Source: Owenia fusiformis (taxonomy: Eukaryota; Annelida; Polychaeta; Sabellida; Oweniidae). From it: a stretch of 60,000 nt of DNA. The position numbers were made by a program, and so were the translations under genes. Numbering within the stretch: the first letter of the stretch is position 1; the number at the start of each line of letters is the position of its first letter. Under the pieces are notes generated by a model, which saw only the letters and a list, made by a program, of their open reading frames with translations, did not search any database and had not been told where the DNA came from. The stretch spans positions 33,382,867-33,442,866 of the forward strand of contig CAIIXF020000008.1 in NCBI GenBank assembly GCA_903813345.2, written 5' to 3'. Shown one piece after another: positions 47,494 to 59,905 of this stretch.

Positions 47494-49012
47494 CACCTCG
47501 CTTTTGTTGCCTCCATTGTCGCATGTATATTTTGTGTTTCAGGTTTCGTCTTGCTAGTTTGGCTGGCGATATGTGTCCATGGGGAACGTATTTTTTGCAT
47601 TGCGCTCCTTACACTTTTTGTATATTCTCGGGCATTGACTTGTTTTTGTCTTTCCCTTTATCTTTTGCAACGCATTGCATTTTGCGAAGGCATACTATGT
47701 CTTACAGATCACGTCGTAGTAAGAGACTGCAAATGAATTTGATGAAATAGAATTAGAACATAAACATCGTTAAAATGCTATGCAATCGTTCATATTACAA
47801 ACTAGACTTGTTGGTTTTTCTCTTTTTCCACTGAGAAGGGTGAAATCCTTGAAAAGAAAACTGAATCCAAACTTTAAAGAACTCTATAATTGAAGTTAGT
47901 GATTCCCGGGAATACACTGGACGAAACGTTATTTTCAGTGGCTGAACGATTTTGGTATATTATGGTCTTCATAGCGTTTTTTGTAGAGAAATTCTTTCGC
48001 TAAATTATGCTTATGTAATTCCAAAATAACTTCTCATTTGCTTGCATGTAACGTAATTTTGTAAAGACGTATAAAAGATAAAATGCACACTTACCAAAGA
48101 GAAAACTTGTTAGCAGCTATCGAAACCCTCTGTACAAGTTGATGTTATGCGTAATTATGGGAATAACTGTTATATATGTGTTTTCAAAGGATTAGTAATC
48201 ATATAAAATAGAACCAACCCCGCTGTGATTTATAAAAATGGATTATTTAATGCTTTGAGTTCAATGGTATAATCATGTCGATTTTCACGCATGTCGATTG
48301 TCACAGTTTCACATCGTATTGCTGGTTCTTTCGAAATTTCCTTTTGCTATAACAGAATGGACATATTGTTTTATAGAATAGTGTACCTTTTCACATTAAA
48401 GTGCTGTCAATGAATGAGTAACATCGTGGTCGTTTTTCACAAGCAAAACGGTGATTTCCAAGAAGTTTTCAGATCATGCCCATTATAATCCAATCACAAT
48501 TGCAAATAACATTTCTGACATGATGGTCTGATAAACTGAACTAAGGACTTAATAACCACAGATAACTTTTGTTTCTCGGATTCCCCTCACGACGTGTGGG
48601 TGCGTTTTAACGACCATGTCGATTTTCACAGAATAAATTTTACACTTACTATATCGGGTCTATTTAATTAGTAATTGGTGGAGACAAAATACGGTGCTTA
48701 CATCATACTCTGAATGAATGTTCTCTATACCAACAAAACCAAATTTAAAAGATGCGACCATTTATTATTGAGATATGACATGTTTTAAGCGGCGTGCTGT
48801 CCTGTTACACGAGCAATTTCACGAAATTCCTAATCTTGGAGCCAAATATCAAAGCGATTTACATTCGGAACAATCAAAAAGTATGCTGACAGATTTTAGA
48901 TAAATTCATTGTGTTTTGGAATACACAAAATGATGAGCAAAAATCAATGTAGTTTCAGCTATTTTCATTAACATGAAAAATAGCCATTTTTAACATTTAT
49001 TTGTTTTCACTG

Positions 49013-49774
49013 TTAACTGGTTTTCAGTGTATTACGTTATGGGGAAATTTAGATGCCAATTTTTCCTTATTATACACAAATAGAAGATCCTGAAACGTCA
49101 CCCATAAATTTGGAATTGATTTGTCAAAATAAAAATCACCCTTTTATAAATGTGTGACGATCTATAATATACTTATGCTATATAACAGTTAGAGGTGTTG
49201 ACACAACGACATCGAACCTGTGAACCCTTGAGTATTATTCCGGGATCGGGCCTTTTATACTAAACGGTGAGCAACACCAGAAACGAGCGTTCGATTTGCT
49301 AAACGATATGCGTCACCCTTTAAAACAATTGTCTGAAAGATAATATGGGATTGGCTAGTTCCCTTAAATACAAGTTTGGATCAAGATGGATATATTTTTA
49401 CTACTCTGATTTGTATTTGGTATGTAATATGGTCTCTGGGCTTTTAACTAGGTGTTTTCTTCAAGCTTTAAAAGATATTTCATCCTTTAATGACCCAACT
49501 TACTCATTAATGACCAAATCTGTTCAAAAGTTAAATGTATTTCAACTTGGGACTTTTCTACACTTTACACATCATTTATACCTCATAAAAAATTAAAGAA
49601 GAAATATTTGGAATCATTAAATTGATAATGACAGGCTACAAGTCTAAAATATGTAAATTGTAATTCAAACAGGGCTTTCTTTTCTAGTGATCAACACGAT
49701 AAAATATATTTATCTCATTGCAATACAATTATGTGAGTTTTAAGCTTGACAATATTATGTATAAAGTTTAGAAG
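49013..49774. other. no gene seen
   Basis: The first bases (49014-49028) are the reverse complement of CACTGAAAACCAGTT found in the palindrome spacer. The frame at 49345-49596 has no motifs. Confidence 0.45.
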
Positions 49775-50768
49775 TACAGTGCGTATCAAAAAAAACGCAA
49801 CAGATTGATATCTCGGAAAAGCACCAAAACCAGTGATGACAGCATTGATTTCATTCAATGCACCATTAAGCCACGTGTCTCCTCTTTAAAATGGTATATC
49901 ATTCATTGATATTAGGTCATGGTTGGGCGAGTAATCATTCCATTTGCAAGGTGGGCCAAAATTAGCTTAGGACCAAGTTATAAACATCGCAAAAGTCAGT
50001 GTTCGGAGTCCGATGCAACATTGGAAGAAAACATAAAACCAATGCTGACTGCATCCTTTTCATTTAATGTGCCAAAAAGCCAAATTACTCATCTTTGCAA
50101 TGGAATATCATTCATTCACAGGGAGTCATGGCTGGACGAATAATCATTAATTTTGCAAAGTGGGGCAAAATTCAGCTCGGACCCAAGTTTTAAACATTGC
50201 ATAAGTCAGTACAGGGGGCATAGGTGCTATTTGAAGAAGGTGTGACAGGTGTCGCATAGACAGTAAAGTGTTCATACTCTGGCAAGAATACATCCTATAC
50301 CCCTCCAAATTGCCACCACTTCCTTGCACATAAAGATTCGCTCATCTGTCTATGTCATGCATGGTTCAGCCCAGAGTCATCCGTGGGTTAAAGCAGAGAA
50401 AAGCAGTCCATGGGCAATTCTTTCTTGAGGTTTTGCAATATCTGGTGGAGGAATTGTGACCAAAGATGCTCCTGAGATACCTCCAAAAGAAAGAGTCACA
50501 ACAATTTAAGTCAGGGGAACTTCCATTGGTACTTAATATCCCCTGCACTGATTTTTGCAATATCTAAAACTTGGTCCAGAGCCGATTTTGACCCACTGTG
50601 CAAATGGAAGGATTTCTCACCCAATCATTACCACATGTGAATGAATGACATATCATTGCAAAGAGGAGAGACGTGGCTTTATGGAACATTGAATGAAATT
50701 GATGTAGTCATCACTAGTTTTGTGATTTCACGAGGTAACTACTTGTTGCGTTTTTTATACGCCCTGTA
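49775..50768 (-). mobile_element. mariner-type element remnant, 990 bp, TA target
   Basis: TA dinucleotides flank 49777-50766. The ends are CAGTGCGTATCAAAAAAAAC and, reverse-complemented, CAGGGCGTATAAAAAACGCA. An internal ~208-bp direct duplication (about 49850-50018 and 50060-50208) includes TCATGG(T/C)TGG(G/A)CGA. A transposase relic lies on the minus strand. Confidence 0.8.
50366..50560 (-). pseudogene. mariner transposase C-terminal relic
   Basis: The minus-strand frame contains SSPDLNCCDSFFWRYLRSIF, matching the mariner 'SPDLNPcDFfLWg.Lk' box around the last catalytic Asp, with Pro changed to Cys. The surrounding protein is lost. Confidence 0.8.
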
Positions 50769-51263
50769 TAGTTTTACGTCAAAATTTAGAAATAACAATG
50801 GGAACAGACTGTGCTCCTCTTCAGCAGACCCTTTTCTATTCTCTAACGAATATAGATTTTTACAAAAGATGACGAAATATTAAACTATTCCAAAGAATAT
50901 GACAGATATATATACAGGGTGGTCCATTGATGAAACCATGTTACATTATACACCAGTGGATAGGGAATTTAGTTAAATCTTAATTTGGTATATCAAAAGT
51001 TTAAATTTATTATAATGTCTGTCAACCAGCGCCTAAAATGCAAATGACGTCATTTTCACCAATGATGCTATTGGCCGGTTTAGGCAAAGAGTGAAGGCTA
51101 TAATTGATCAACATGGTGGACATATTGAACATCTGTTCATGTAAATTAAAGGCAGAAACAGATCTATGGGGGTGACAAAATTACCAGCAACACAAACGAT
51201 TGACCTACCAATCTATTCCTTATGATGTCAAATACAATATCTCCCAAAAAATTCACGATTTGT
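50769..51263. other. no gene; lone mariner-like end at ~50918
   Basis: TACAGGGTGGTCCATTGATG at 50918-50937 looks like another mariner end. No partner was found. Confidence 0.4.
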
Positions 51264-52407
51264 TACACTCCCCTCCATAAGTTTGGCAACCTTAGCTCCC
51301 CCATTGCACTACGTGTTAAAGCCTCTTTACGTTTGAATTTTTATTTACTCAACCGGCGATGAAATAACTTATAATATTGATGGAAACGTAACTTGACTTT
51401 ATTTCCAATACCTCAAATTTTCTCAATTTTTTTCCTCGATTACAAAAGGTCGAAAATTGATGATAAATTTGATGGATTTTTGAAAATCGTCATTCCCATG
51501 TAATCCAATGGGAAATGGAGGGTTCGGGGCAAATCAGAAATCAGGATATATTTTCAGTAAAAGATTCAGCGAAAATATTTTTATATAGAAAATTGAATTG
51601 TCTAACTTTTTTGTACGCTAAGTGTTAGTTTATTTGATGAATACTAAAGTTACAGCGCTTCAAAGTCATTTTTGAAAATAATTTTTCGCCTCCTGTGTTA
51701 TTTCAATGGGAGAGGTTATTTGAAAAACAATTTTGACTTTAAAGCCCTATAACTTTGTTGAATCTGAAGAAACATATCATTTTTTTGTTAAATAAAGTTA
51801 GAAAATTCAATTGCCTGTCTAACTCGTATTTTTGCAAGGACTCGGATGGATAGATATTCTGTCAAATGACTTGCGGCAAACCTACCATTTCCCATTGGTT
51901 AACATGGGAATGTAAATTTGCAAAAATTCATCAAATTTATAATCAATTTTCGACTTATTGTTATTGAGGAAAAAAATTGAGGAAATTTGGAGGTATTGGA
52001 AACACGCGGTACTAACTTCGACCGTTAATTTGAATTTTTGACCTACCGGATGTTAGAAGGCCTTCTTACAGCTCGGGGCCAAAATGCCGCTGGAAGTAGG
52101 AACTCTGTTTAGAAGAATAATGTACCAACAGAAAGGGATTTTTGTTATGCTTTGAATGGAACAAGTTTGAAGAAAAACGGTGCATAATGAGACTCGTAAT
52201 CCTTGATTTTCAAACATCCGGTAGGTCAAAAATTCAAATTAACGGTCGAAGTTAGTACCGCGTGAGAAATAAAGTCAAATTACTTTTCCATCAAGAGTAT
52301 AAGTATTTTCATTGCAGGTTAAGTAAATAAAAATTCAAAGGTAAAGAGGCTTTAACACGTAGTTCAATGGGGGAGCTAAGGTTGCCAAACTTATGGAGGG
52401 GAGTGTA
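51264..52407. mobile_element. 1.14-kb foldback MITE with TA target
   Basis: TA (51264-51265, 52406-52407) flanks 51266-52405, with long inverted arms starting CACTCCCCTCCATAAGTTTG. The arms pair over most of the element once the nested insert at 52003-52264 is removed (878 bp). A TA TSD is typical of Tc1/mariner-type MITEs. Confidence 0.85.
52003..52264. mobile_element. 262-bp MITE nested in the foldback MITE
   Basis: Perfect inverted ends of about 50 bp begin CACGCGGTACTAACTTCGAC. The other arm of the host element (51386-51425) preserves the uninterrupted site TATTGGAAATAAAGTC, and GAAA flanks the insert on both sides. Confidence 0.88.
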
Positions 52408-52569
52408 CAAGACCAATGTTACTGCTACTAGGGGGAATCGGACCTGCAGGCCTTACTATTTATACATGTTTTTTATGTTTTGAAAAGTTCGATATGTGAT
52501 GTATATTTCTTTTCATCACTTTTCAAACGACTTACCTTGAAATATCAAGACGTCATACTATTCTCATAC
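52408..52569. other. unique spacer before the macrosatellite
   Basis: Nothing recognisable. Confidence 0.4.
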
Positions 52570-53055
52570 GGAATTATTACACCAAAAGTAGTGCGAAATG
52601 GCCTTTTCACGTGTTGGCATAAAGTTTTGATGACATTTAAAGACATAGTTCCTCTTTCACGTATATTATCTCATGGAAATGGGCATACCAGCGCAAAGAT
52701 CTTTGTTCCGTGGTGAAGAAAAGCCATCAAACATTGTCTGAAGAGCAGATTTATCTCCGTAATTCTACTTTTAACATGGCGACCTTGACCTTGAAAAAAT
52801 ATAGCCATTTGGGCGATAATAGGTGATTCAAAAGTGAAAATGAGTGCTTTTTTCGTAGTTTTACTTTGACCAAGCCTAGAAAAAAATCGAAGTGGTAAAC
52901 CTACCCCCAATTTTTGATATTTTCGTTGTCTAGAAGTGTCCTAGATGATATCAAAGTTTAAGAAAATTTGTATGTCTAGAAATATTTTATAAATTAGTGC
53001 CAATATGGTGGGTTTTGGGTGTTTTTTTGCTCTCATTTTTTACCCCATTTCTACG

Positions 53056-53069
53056 GTTGCCATGGCAAC
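53056..53069. promoter_or_regulatory. perfect RFX X-box palindrome (first of seven)
   Basis: GTTGCCATGGCAAC is a full palindromic X-box (RYYNYYN1-3RRNRAC). It recurs at 54104, 55151, 56198, 57245, 58292 and 59340. A second half-like site, TTGGTAACCATGCCAAC, follows about 12 bp later. Binding is inference. Confidence 0.6.
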
Positions 53070-53284
53070 TATAAGGCTTTGGTAACCATGCCAACTTGAT
53101 TTTTGAAGGACATCCACCTGATAGTAGTTGGGCCAAGTTTGATGGAAAATGGGCATGGTTTGATATGCTGGCAGTGAGGTTGATTGTGGCATGTAGTAAA
53201 ACGGCAAAACAATGGTGGAGTCATACCATTATTTTGCCGCATTTTGATGCTTAATTTTCAATTTATAATCGTTTGGTACCATCG

Positions 53285-53292
53285 TGACGTCA
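53285..53292. promoter_or_regulatory. perfect cAMP response element (first of six)
   Basis: TGACGTCA within CGTGACGTCACAA. It recurs at 54333, 55380, 56427, 57474 and 58521; the seventh unit is truncated before it. It lies about 215 bp after the X-box in each unit. Confidence 0.55.
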
Positions 53293-56200
53293 CAATATAG
53301 CGTCTGACCTCATGATATGGGTACCAAATTGAAGAGGACGTGACAAGCTTTAAGATGGTACCAAACATGTGGCCATTCATTTGATTAAAATGCTAACTTG
53401 AATAAGCCCAAAAGGTGTCTCACTCCCCTACCCCATCCATTTTTCAGGCCAGTGAAAAACACCAAAATCCCAAATAATCCAGGCATCTTCAGGGGTCGTT
53501 TTTTGGCCCCGTTTTATTCAAAATATCATGTTTCTGGATACCATTTTTATCAAAAATGTCTCAATTACCTAAAAACAGTTACACTAGTGCTGAATAAGAA
53601 AACATGTCTCCATTATGGAATTATTACACCAAAAGTAGTGCGAAATGGCCTTTTCACGTGTTGGCATAAAGTTTTGATGACATTTAAAGACATAGTTCCT
53701 CTTTCACGTATATTATCTCATGGAAATGGGCATACCAGCGCAAAGATCTTTGTTCCGTGGTGAAGAAAAGCCATCAAACATTGTCTGAAGAGCAGATTTA
53801 TCTCCGTAATTCTACTTTTAACATGGCGACCTTGACCTTGAAAAAATATAGCCATTTGGGCGATAATAGGTGATTCAAAAGTGAAAATGAGTGCTTTTTT
53901 CGTAGTTTTACTTTGACCAAGCCTAGAAAAAAATCGAAGTGGTAAACCTACCCCCAATTTTTGATATTTTCGTTGTCTAGAAGTGTCCTAGATGATATCA
54001 AAGTTTAAGAAAATTTGTATGTCTAGAAATATTTTATAAATTAGTGCCAATATGGTGGGTTTTGGGTGTTTTTTTTGCTCTCATTTTTTACCCCATTTCT
54101 ACGGTTGCCATGGCAACTATAAGGCTTTGGTAACCATGCCAACTTGATTTTTGAAGGACATCCACCTGATAGTAGTTGGGCCAAGTTTGATGGAAAATGG
54201 GCATGGTTTGATATGCTGGCAGTGAGGTTGATTGTGGCATGTAGTAAAACGGCAAAACAATGGTGGAGTCATACCATTATTTTGCCGCATTTTGATGCTT
54301 AATTTTCAATTTATAATCGTTTGGTACCATCGTGACGTCACAATATAGCGTCTGACCTCATGATATGGGTACCAAATTGAAGAGGACGTGACAAGCTTTA
54401 AGATGGTACCAAACATGTGGCCATTCATTTGATTAAAATGCTAACTTGAATAAGCCCAAAAGGTGTCTCACTCCCCTACCCCATCCATTTTTCAGGCCAG
54501 TGAAAAACACCAAAATCCCAAATAATCCAGGCATCTTCAGGGGTCGTTTTTTGGCCCCGTTTTATTCAAAATATCATGTTTCTGGATACCATTTTTATCA
54601 AAAATGTCTCAATTACCTAAAAACAGTTACACTAGTGCTGAATAAGAAAACATGTCTCCATTATGGAATTATTACACCAAAAGTAGTGCGAAATGGCCTT
54701 TTCACGTGTTGGCATAAAGTTTTGATGACATTTAAAGACATAGTTCCTCTTTCACGTATATTATCTCATGGAAATGGGCATACCAGCGCAAAGATCTTTG
54801 TTCCGTGGTGAAGAAAAGCCATCAAACATTGTCTGAAGAGCAGATTTATCTCCGTAATTCTACTTTTAACATGGCGACCTTGACCTTGAAAAAATATAGC
54901 CATTTGGGCGATAATAGGTGATTCAAAAGTGAAAATGAGTGCTTTTTTCGTAGTTTTACTTTGACCAAGCCTAGAAAAAAATCGAAGTGGTAAACCTACC
55001 CCCAATTTTTGATATTTTCGTTGTCTAGAAGTGTCCTAGATGATATCAAAGTTTAAGAAAATTTGTATGTCTAGAAATATTTTATAAATTAGTGCCAATA
55101 TGGTGGGTTTTGGGTGTTTTTTTGCTCTCATTTTTTACCCCATTTCTACGGTTGCCATGGCAACTATAAGGCTTTGGTAACCATGCCAACTTGATTTTTG
55201 AAGGACATCCACCTGATAGTAGTTGGGCCAAGTTTGATGGAAAATGGGCATGGTTTGATATGCTGGCAGTGAGGTTGATTGTGGCATGTAGTAAAACGGC
55301 AAAACAATGGTGGAGTCATACCATTATTTTGCCGCATTTTGATGCTTAATTTTCAATTTATAATCGTTTGGTACCATCGTGACGTCACAATATAGCGTCT
55401 GACCTCATGATATGGGTACCAAATTGAAGAGGACGTGACAAGCTTTAAGATGGTACCAAACATGTGGCCATTCATTTGATTAAAATGCTAACTTGAATAA
55501 GCCCAAAAGGTGTCTCACTCCCCTACCCCATCCATTTTTCAGGCCAGTGAAAAACACCAAAATCCCAAATAATCCAGGCATCTTCAGGGGTCGTTTTTTG
55601 GCCCCGTTTTATTCAAAATATCATGTTTCTGGATACCATTTTTATCAAAAATGTCTCAATTACCTAAAAACAGTTACACTAGTGCTGAATAAGAAAACAT
55701 GTCTCCATTATGGAATTATTACACCAAAAGTAGTGCGAAATGGCCTTTTCACGTGTTGGCATAAAGTTTTGATGACATTTAAAGACATAGTTCCTCTTTC
55801 ACGTATATTATCTCATGGAAATGGGCATACCAGCGCAAAGATCTTTGTTCCGTGGTGAAGAAAAGCCATCAAACATTGTCTGAAGAGCAGATTTATCTCC
55901 GTAATTCTACTTTTAACATGGCGACCTTGACCTTGAAAAAATATAGCCATTTGGGCGATAATAGGTGATTCAAAAGTGAAAATGAGTGCTTTTTTCGTAG
56001 TTTTACTTTGACCAAGCCTAGAAAAAAATCGAAGTGGTAAACCTACCCCCAATTTTTGATATTTTCGTTGTCTAGAAGTGTCCTAGATGATATCAAAGTT
56101 TAAGAAAATTTGTATGTCTAGAAATATTTTATAAATTAGTGCCAATATGGTGGGTTTTGGGTGTTTTTTTGCTCTCATTTTTTACCCCATTTCTACGGTT

Positions 56201-59200
56201 GCCATGGCAACTATAAGGCTTTGGTAACCATGCCAACTTGATTTTTGAAGGACATCCACCTGATAGTAGTTGGGCCAAGTTTGATGGAAAATGGGCATGG
56301 TTTGATATGCTGGCAGTGAGGTTGATTGTGGCATGTAGTAAAACGGCAAAACAATGGTGGAGTCATACCATTATTTTGCCGCATTTTGATGCTTAATTTT
56401 CAATTTATAATCGTTTGGTACCATCGTGACGTCACAATATAGCGTCTGACCTCATGATATGGGTACCAAATTGAAGAGGACGTGACAAGCTTTAAGATGG
56501 TACCAAACATGTGGCCATTCATTTGATTAAAATGCTAACTTGAATAAGCCCAAAAGGTGTCTCACTCCCCTACCCCATCCATTTTTCAGGCCAGTGAAAA
56601 ACACCAAAATCCCAAATAATCCAGGCATCTTCAGGGGTCGTTTTTTGGCCCCGTTTTATTCAAAATATCATGTTTCTGGATACCATTTTTATCAAAAATG
56701 TCTCAATTACCTAAAAACAGTTACACTAGTGCTGAATAAGAAAACATGTCTCCATTATGGAATTATTACACCAAAAGTAGTGCGAAATGGCCTTTTCACG
56801 TGTTGGCATAAAGTTTTGATGACATTTAAAGACATAGTTCCTCTTTCACGTATATTATCTCATGGAAATGGGCATACCAGCGCAAAGATCTTTGTTCCGT
56901 GGTGAAGAAAAGCCATCAAACATTGTCTGAAGAGCAGATTTATCTCCGTAATTCTACTTTTAACATGGCGACCTTGACCTTGAAAAAATATAGCCATTTG
57001 GGCGATAATAGGTGATTCAAAAGTGAAAATGAGTGCTTTTTTCGTAGTTTTACTTTGACCAAGCCTAGAAAAAAATCGAAGTGGTAAACCTACCCCCAAT
57101 TTTTGATATTTTCGTTGTCTAGAAGTGTCCTAGATGATATCAAAGTTTAAGAAAATTTGTATGTCTAGAAATATTTTATAAATTAGTGCCAATATGGTGG
57201 GTTTTGGGTGTTTTTTTGCTCTCATTTTTTACCCCATTTCTACGGTTGCCATGGCAACTATAAGGCTTTGGTAACCATGCCAACTTGATTTTTGAAGGAC
57301 ATCCACCTGATAGTAGTTGGGCCAAGTTTGATGGAAAATGGGCATGGTTTGATATGCTGGCAGTGAGGTTGATTGTGGCATGTAGTAAAACGGCAAAACA
57401 ATGGTGGAGTCATACCATTATTTTGCCGCATTTTGATGCTTAATTTTCAATTTATAATCGTTTGGTACCATCGTGACGTCACAATATAGCGTCTGACCTC
57501 ATGATATGGGTACCAAATTGAAGAGGACGTGACAAGCTTTAAGATGGTACCAAACATGTGGCCATTCATTTGATTAAAATGCTAACTTGAATAAGCCCAA
57601 AAGGTGTCTCACTCCCCTACCCCATCCATTTTTCAGGCCAGTGAAAAACACCAAAATCCCAAATAATCCAGGCATCTTCAGGGGTCGTTTTTTGGCCCCG
57701 TTTTATTCAAAATATCATGTTTCTGGATACCATTTTTATCAAAAATGTCTCAATTACCTAAAAACAGTTACACTAGTGCTGAATAAGAAAACATGTCTCC
57801 ATTATGGAATTATTACACCAAAAGTAGTGCGAAATGGCCTTTTCACGTGTTGGCATAAAGTTTTGATGACATTTAAAGACATAGTTCCTCTTTCACGTAT
57901 ATTATCTCATGGAAATGGGCATACCAGCGCAAAGATCTTTGTTCCGTGGTGAAGAAAAGCCATCAAACATTGTCTGAAGAGCAGATTTATCTCCGTAATT
58001 CTACTTTTAACATGGCGACCTTGACCTTGAAAAAATATAGCCATTTGGGCGATAATAGGTGATTCAAAAGTGAAAATGAGTGCTTTTTTCGTAGTTTTAC
58101 TTTGACCAAGCCTAGAAAAAAATCGAAGTGGTAAACCTACCCCCAATTTTTGATATTTTCGTTGTCTAGAAGTGTCCTAGATGATATCAAAGTTTAAGAA
58201 AATTTGTATGTCTAGAAATATTTTATAAATTAGTGCCAATATGGTGGGTTTTGGGTGTTTTTTTGCTCTCATTTTTTACCCCATTTCTACGGTTGCCATG
58301 GCAACTATAAGGCTTTGGTAACCATGCCAACTTGATTTTTGAAGGACATCCACCTGATAGTAGTTGGGCCAAGTTTGATGGAAAATGGGCATGGTTTGAT
58401 ATGCTGGCAGTGAGGTTGATTGTGGCATGTAGTAAAACGGCAAAACAATGGTGGAGTCATACCATTATTTTGCCGCATTTTGATGCTTAATTTTCAATTT
58501 ATAATCGTTTGGTACCATCGTGACGTCACAATATAGCGTCTGACCTCATGATATGGGTACCAAATTGAAGAGGACGTGACAAGCTTTAAGATGGTACCAA
58601 ACATGTGGCCATTCATTTGATTAAAATGCTAACTTGAATAAGCCCAAAAGGTGTCTCACTCCCCTACCCCATCCATTTTTCAGGCCAGTGAAAAACACCA
58701 AAATCCCAAATAATCCAGGCATCTTCAGGGGTCGTTTTTTGGCCCCGTTTTATTCAAAATATCATGTTTCTGGATACCATTTTTATCAAAAATGTCTCAA
58801 TTACCTAAAAACAGTTACACTAGTGCTGAATAAGAAAACATGTCTCCATTATGGAATTATTACACCAAAAGTAGTGCGAAATGGCCTTTTCACGTGTTGG
58901 CATAAAGTTTTGATGACATTTAAAGACATAGTTCCTCTTTCACGTATATTATCTCATGGAAATGGGCATACCAGCGCAAAGATCTTTGTTCCGTGGTGAA
59001 GAAAAGCCATCAAACATTGTCTGAAGAGCAGATTTATCTCCGTAATTCTACTTTTAACATGGCGACCTTGACCTTGAAAAAATATAGCCATTTGGGCGAT
59101 AATAGGTGATTCAAAAGTGAAAATGAGTGCTTTTTTCGTAGTTTTACTTTGACCAAGCCTAGAAAAAAATCGAAGTGGTAAACCTACCCCCAATTTTTGA

Positions 59201-59513
59201 TATTTTCGTTGTCTAGAAGTGTCCTAGATGATATCAAAGTTTAAGAAAATTTGTATGTCTAGAAATATTTTATAAATTAGTGCCAATATGGTGGGTTTTG
59301 GGTGTTTTTTTTGCTCTCATTTTTTACCCCATTTCTACGGTTGCCATGGCAACTATAAGGCTTTGGTAACCATGCCAACTTGATTTTTGAAGGACATCCA
59401 CCTGATAGTAGTTGGGCCAAGTTTGATGGAAAATGGGCATGGTTTGATATGCTGGCAGTGAGGTTGATTGTGGCATGTAGTAAAACGGCAAAACAATGGT
59501 GGAGTCATACCAT

Positions 59514-59799
59514 ACTATTAGAACTTAATGTGACTGTCATTCACCATATGCATTTATTAAGCAGTAAAAGTTAATTTGCTTCATAGGTGACCAAATGTTT
59601 CTATTTTCCTGGTGAATGTCGAGTCTCGCATCATACGAAATATTTTTAGGCGATCTAAAAAATTGGAACAATGTACGCAAAACCTTTATTTTTCATGCGT
59701 TCTTTATTTCAAAGCTATATACATATGTTTATTTAATTATGTTTATTTAAGAGAAGAGCGGTTGTAAAGCCCACACAGCTACTTAACCCCGTCAATGCG
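59514..59799. other. no gene seen
   Basis: AT-rich flank of the macrosatellite. Confidence 0.4.
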
Positions 59800-59905
59800 A
59801 GAGCCGATTAAATCGGCTCTGACGTCACATTTGTGTTTGCGAGAGCCGATTAAATCGGCTCTGAAAAACCTTTGCTTCAGTGCTAAAGCCGATGAGATCG
59901 GCTTT
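59800..59905. repeat. three 21-bp palindromes (AGAGCCGAT...ATCGGCTCT)
   Basis: AGAGCCGATTAAATCGGCTCT occurs at 59800-59820 and 59842-59862, with a variant AAAGCCGATGAGATCGGCTT(T) at 59885-59905. Two are followed at once by ACGTCA. They could be binding sites or the stub of a subrepeat-type transposon end. Confidence 0.7.

Larger units (their letters stand above)
40754..49012. repeat. giant palindrome: 3.98-kb and 3.79-kb arms, 487-bp spacer
   Basis: The left arm 40754-44733 and right arm 45221-49012 are reverse complements. Mirrored frames (for example 42954-43256 and 46698-47000) have identical translations. The length difference of 188 bp is fully explained by a 169-bp insertion at 42539-42707 and a 19-bp block (41448-41466 region) missing from the right arm. 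Only a few single-base differences were noticed, such as GTCAAGTAAGCGC against GTCAAATAAGCGC. The arms hold no confident gene. A motif GTGAAAATCGACA recurs within the left arm (41137, 41501, 44721). Confidence 0.93.
52570..59513. repeat. macrosatellite, ~1,047-bp unit, 6.6 copies
   Basis: Head-to-tail units starting at GGAATTATTACACC, with spacing 1,047 or 1,048 bp. The only variation noticed is 7 versus 8 T in one run (8 T near 54070 and 59305). The left end is partial relative to the full unit, and the array stops at 59513 within a unit (TCATACCAT then unique DNA). The 121-aa and 79-aa frames in each unit start at TTG and have no motifs, so I do not call them genes. Each unit has clustered palindromes and GGTACC motifs. 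Confidence 0.95.

Noticed and set aside
53398-58999. Repeated 121-aa and 79-aa open frames in the macrosatellite
   Set aside because: They recur only because the DNA is tandemly repeated, begin at TTG rather than ATG, and have no recognisable domain.
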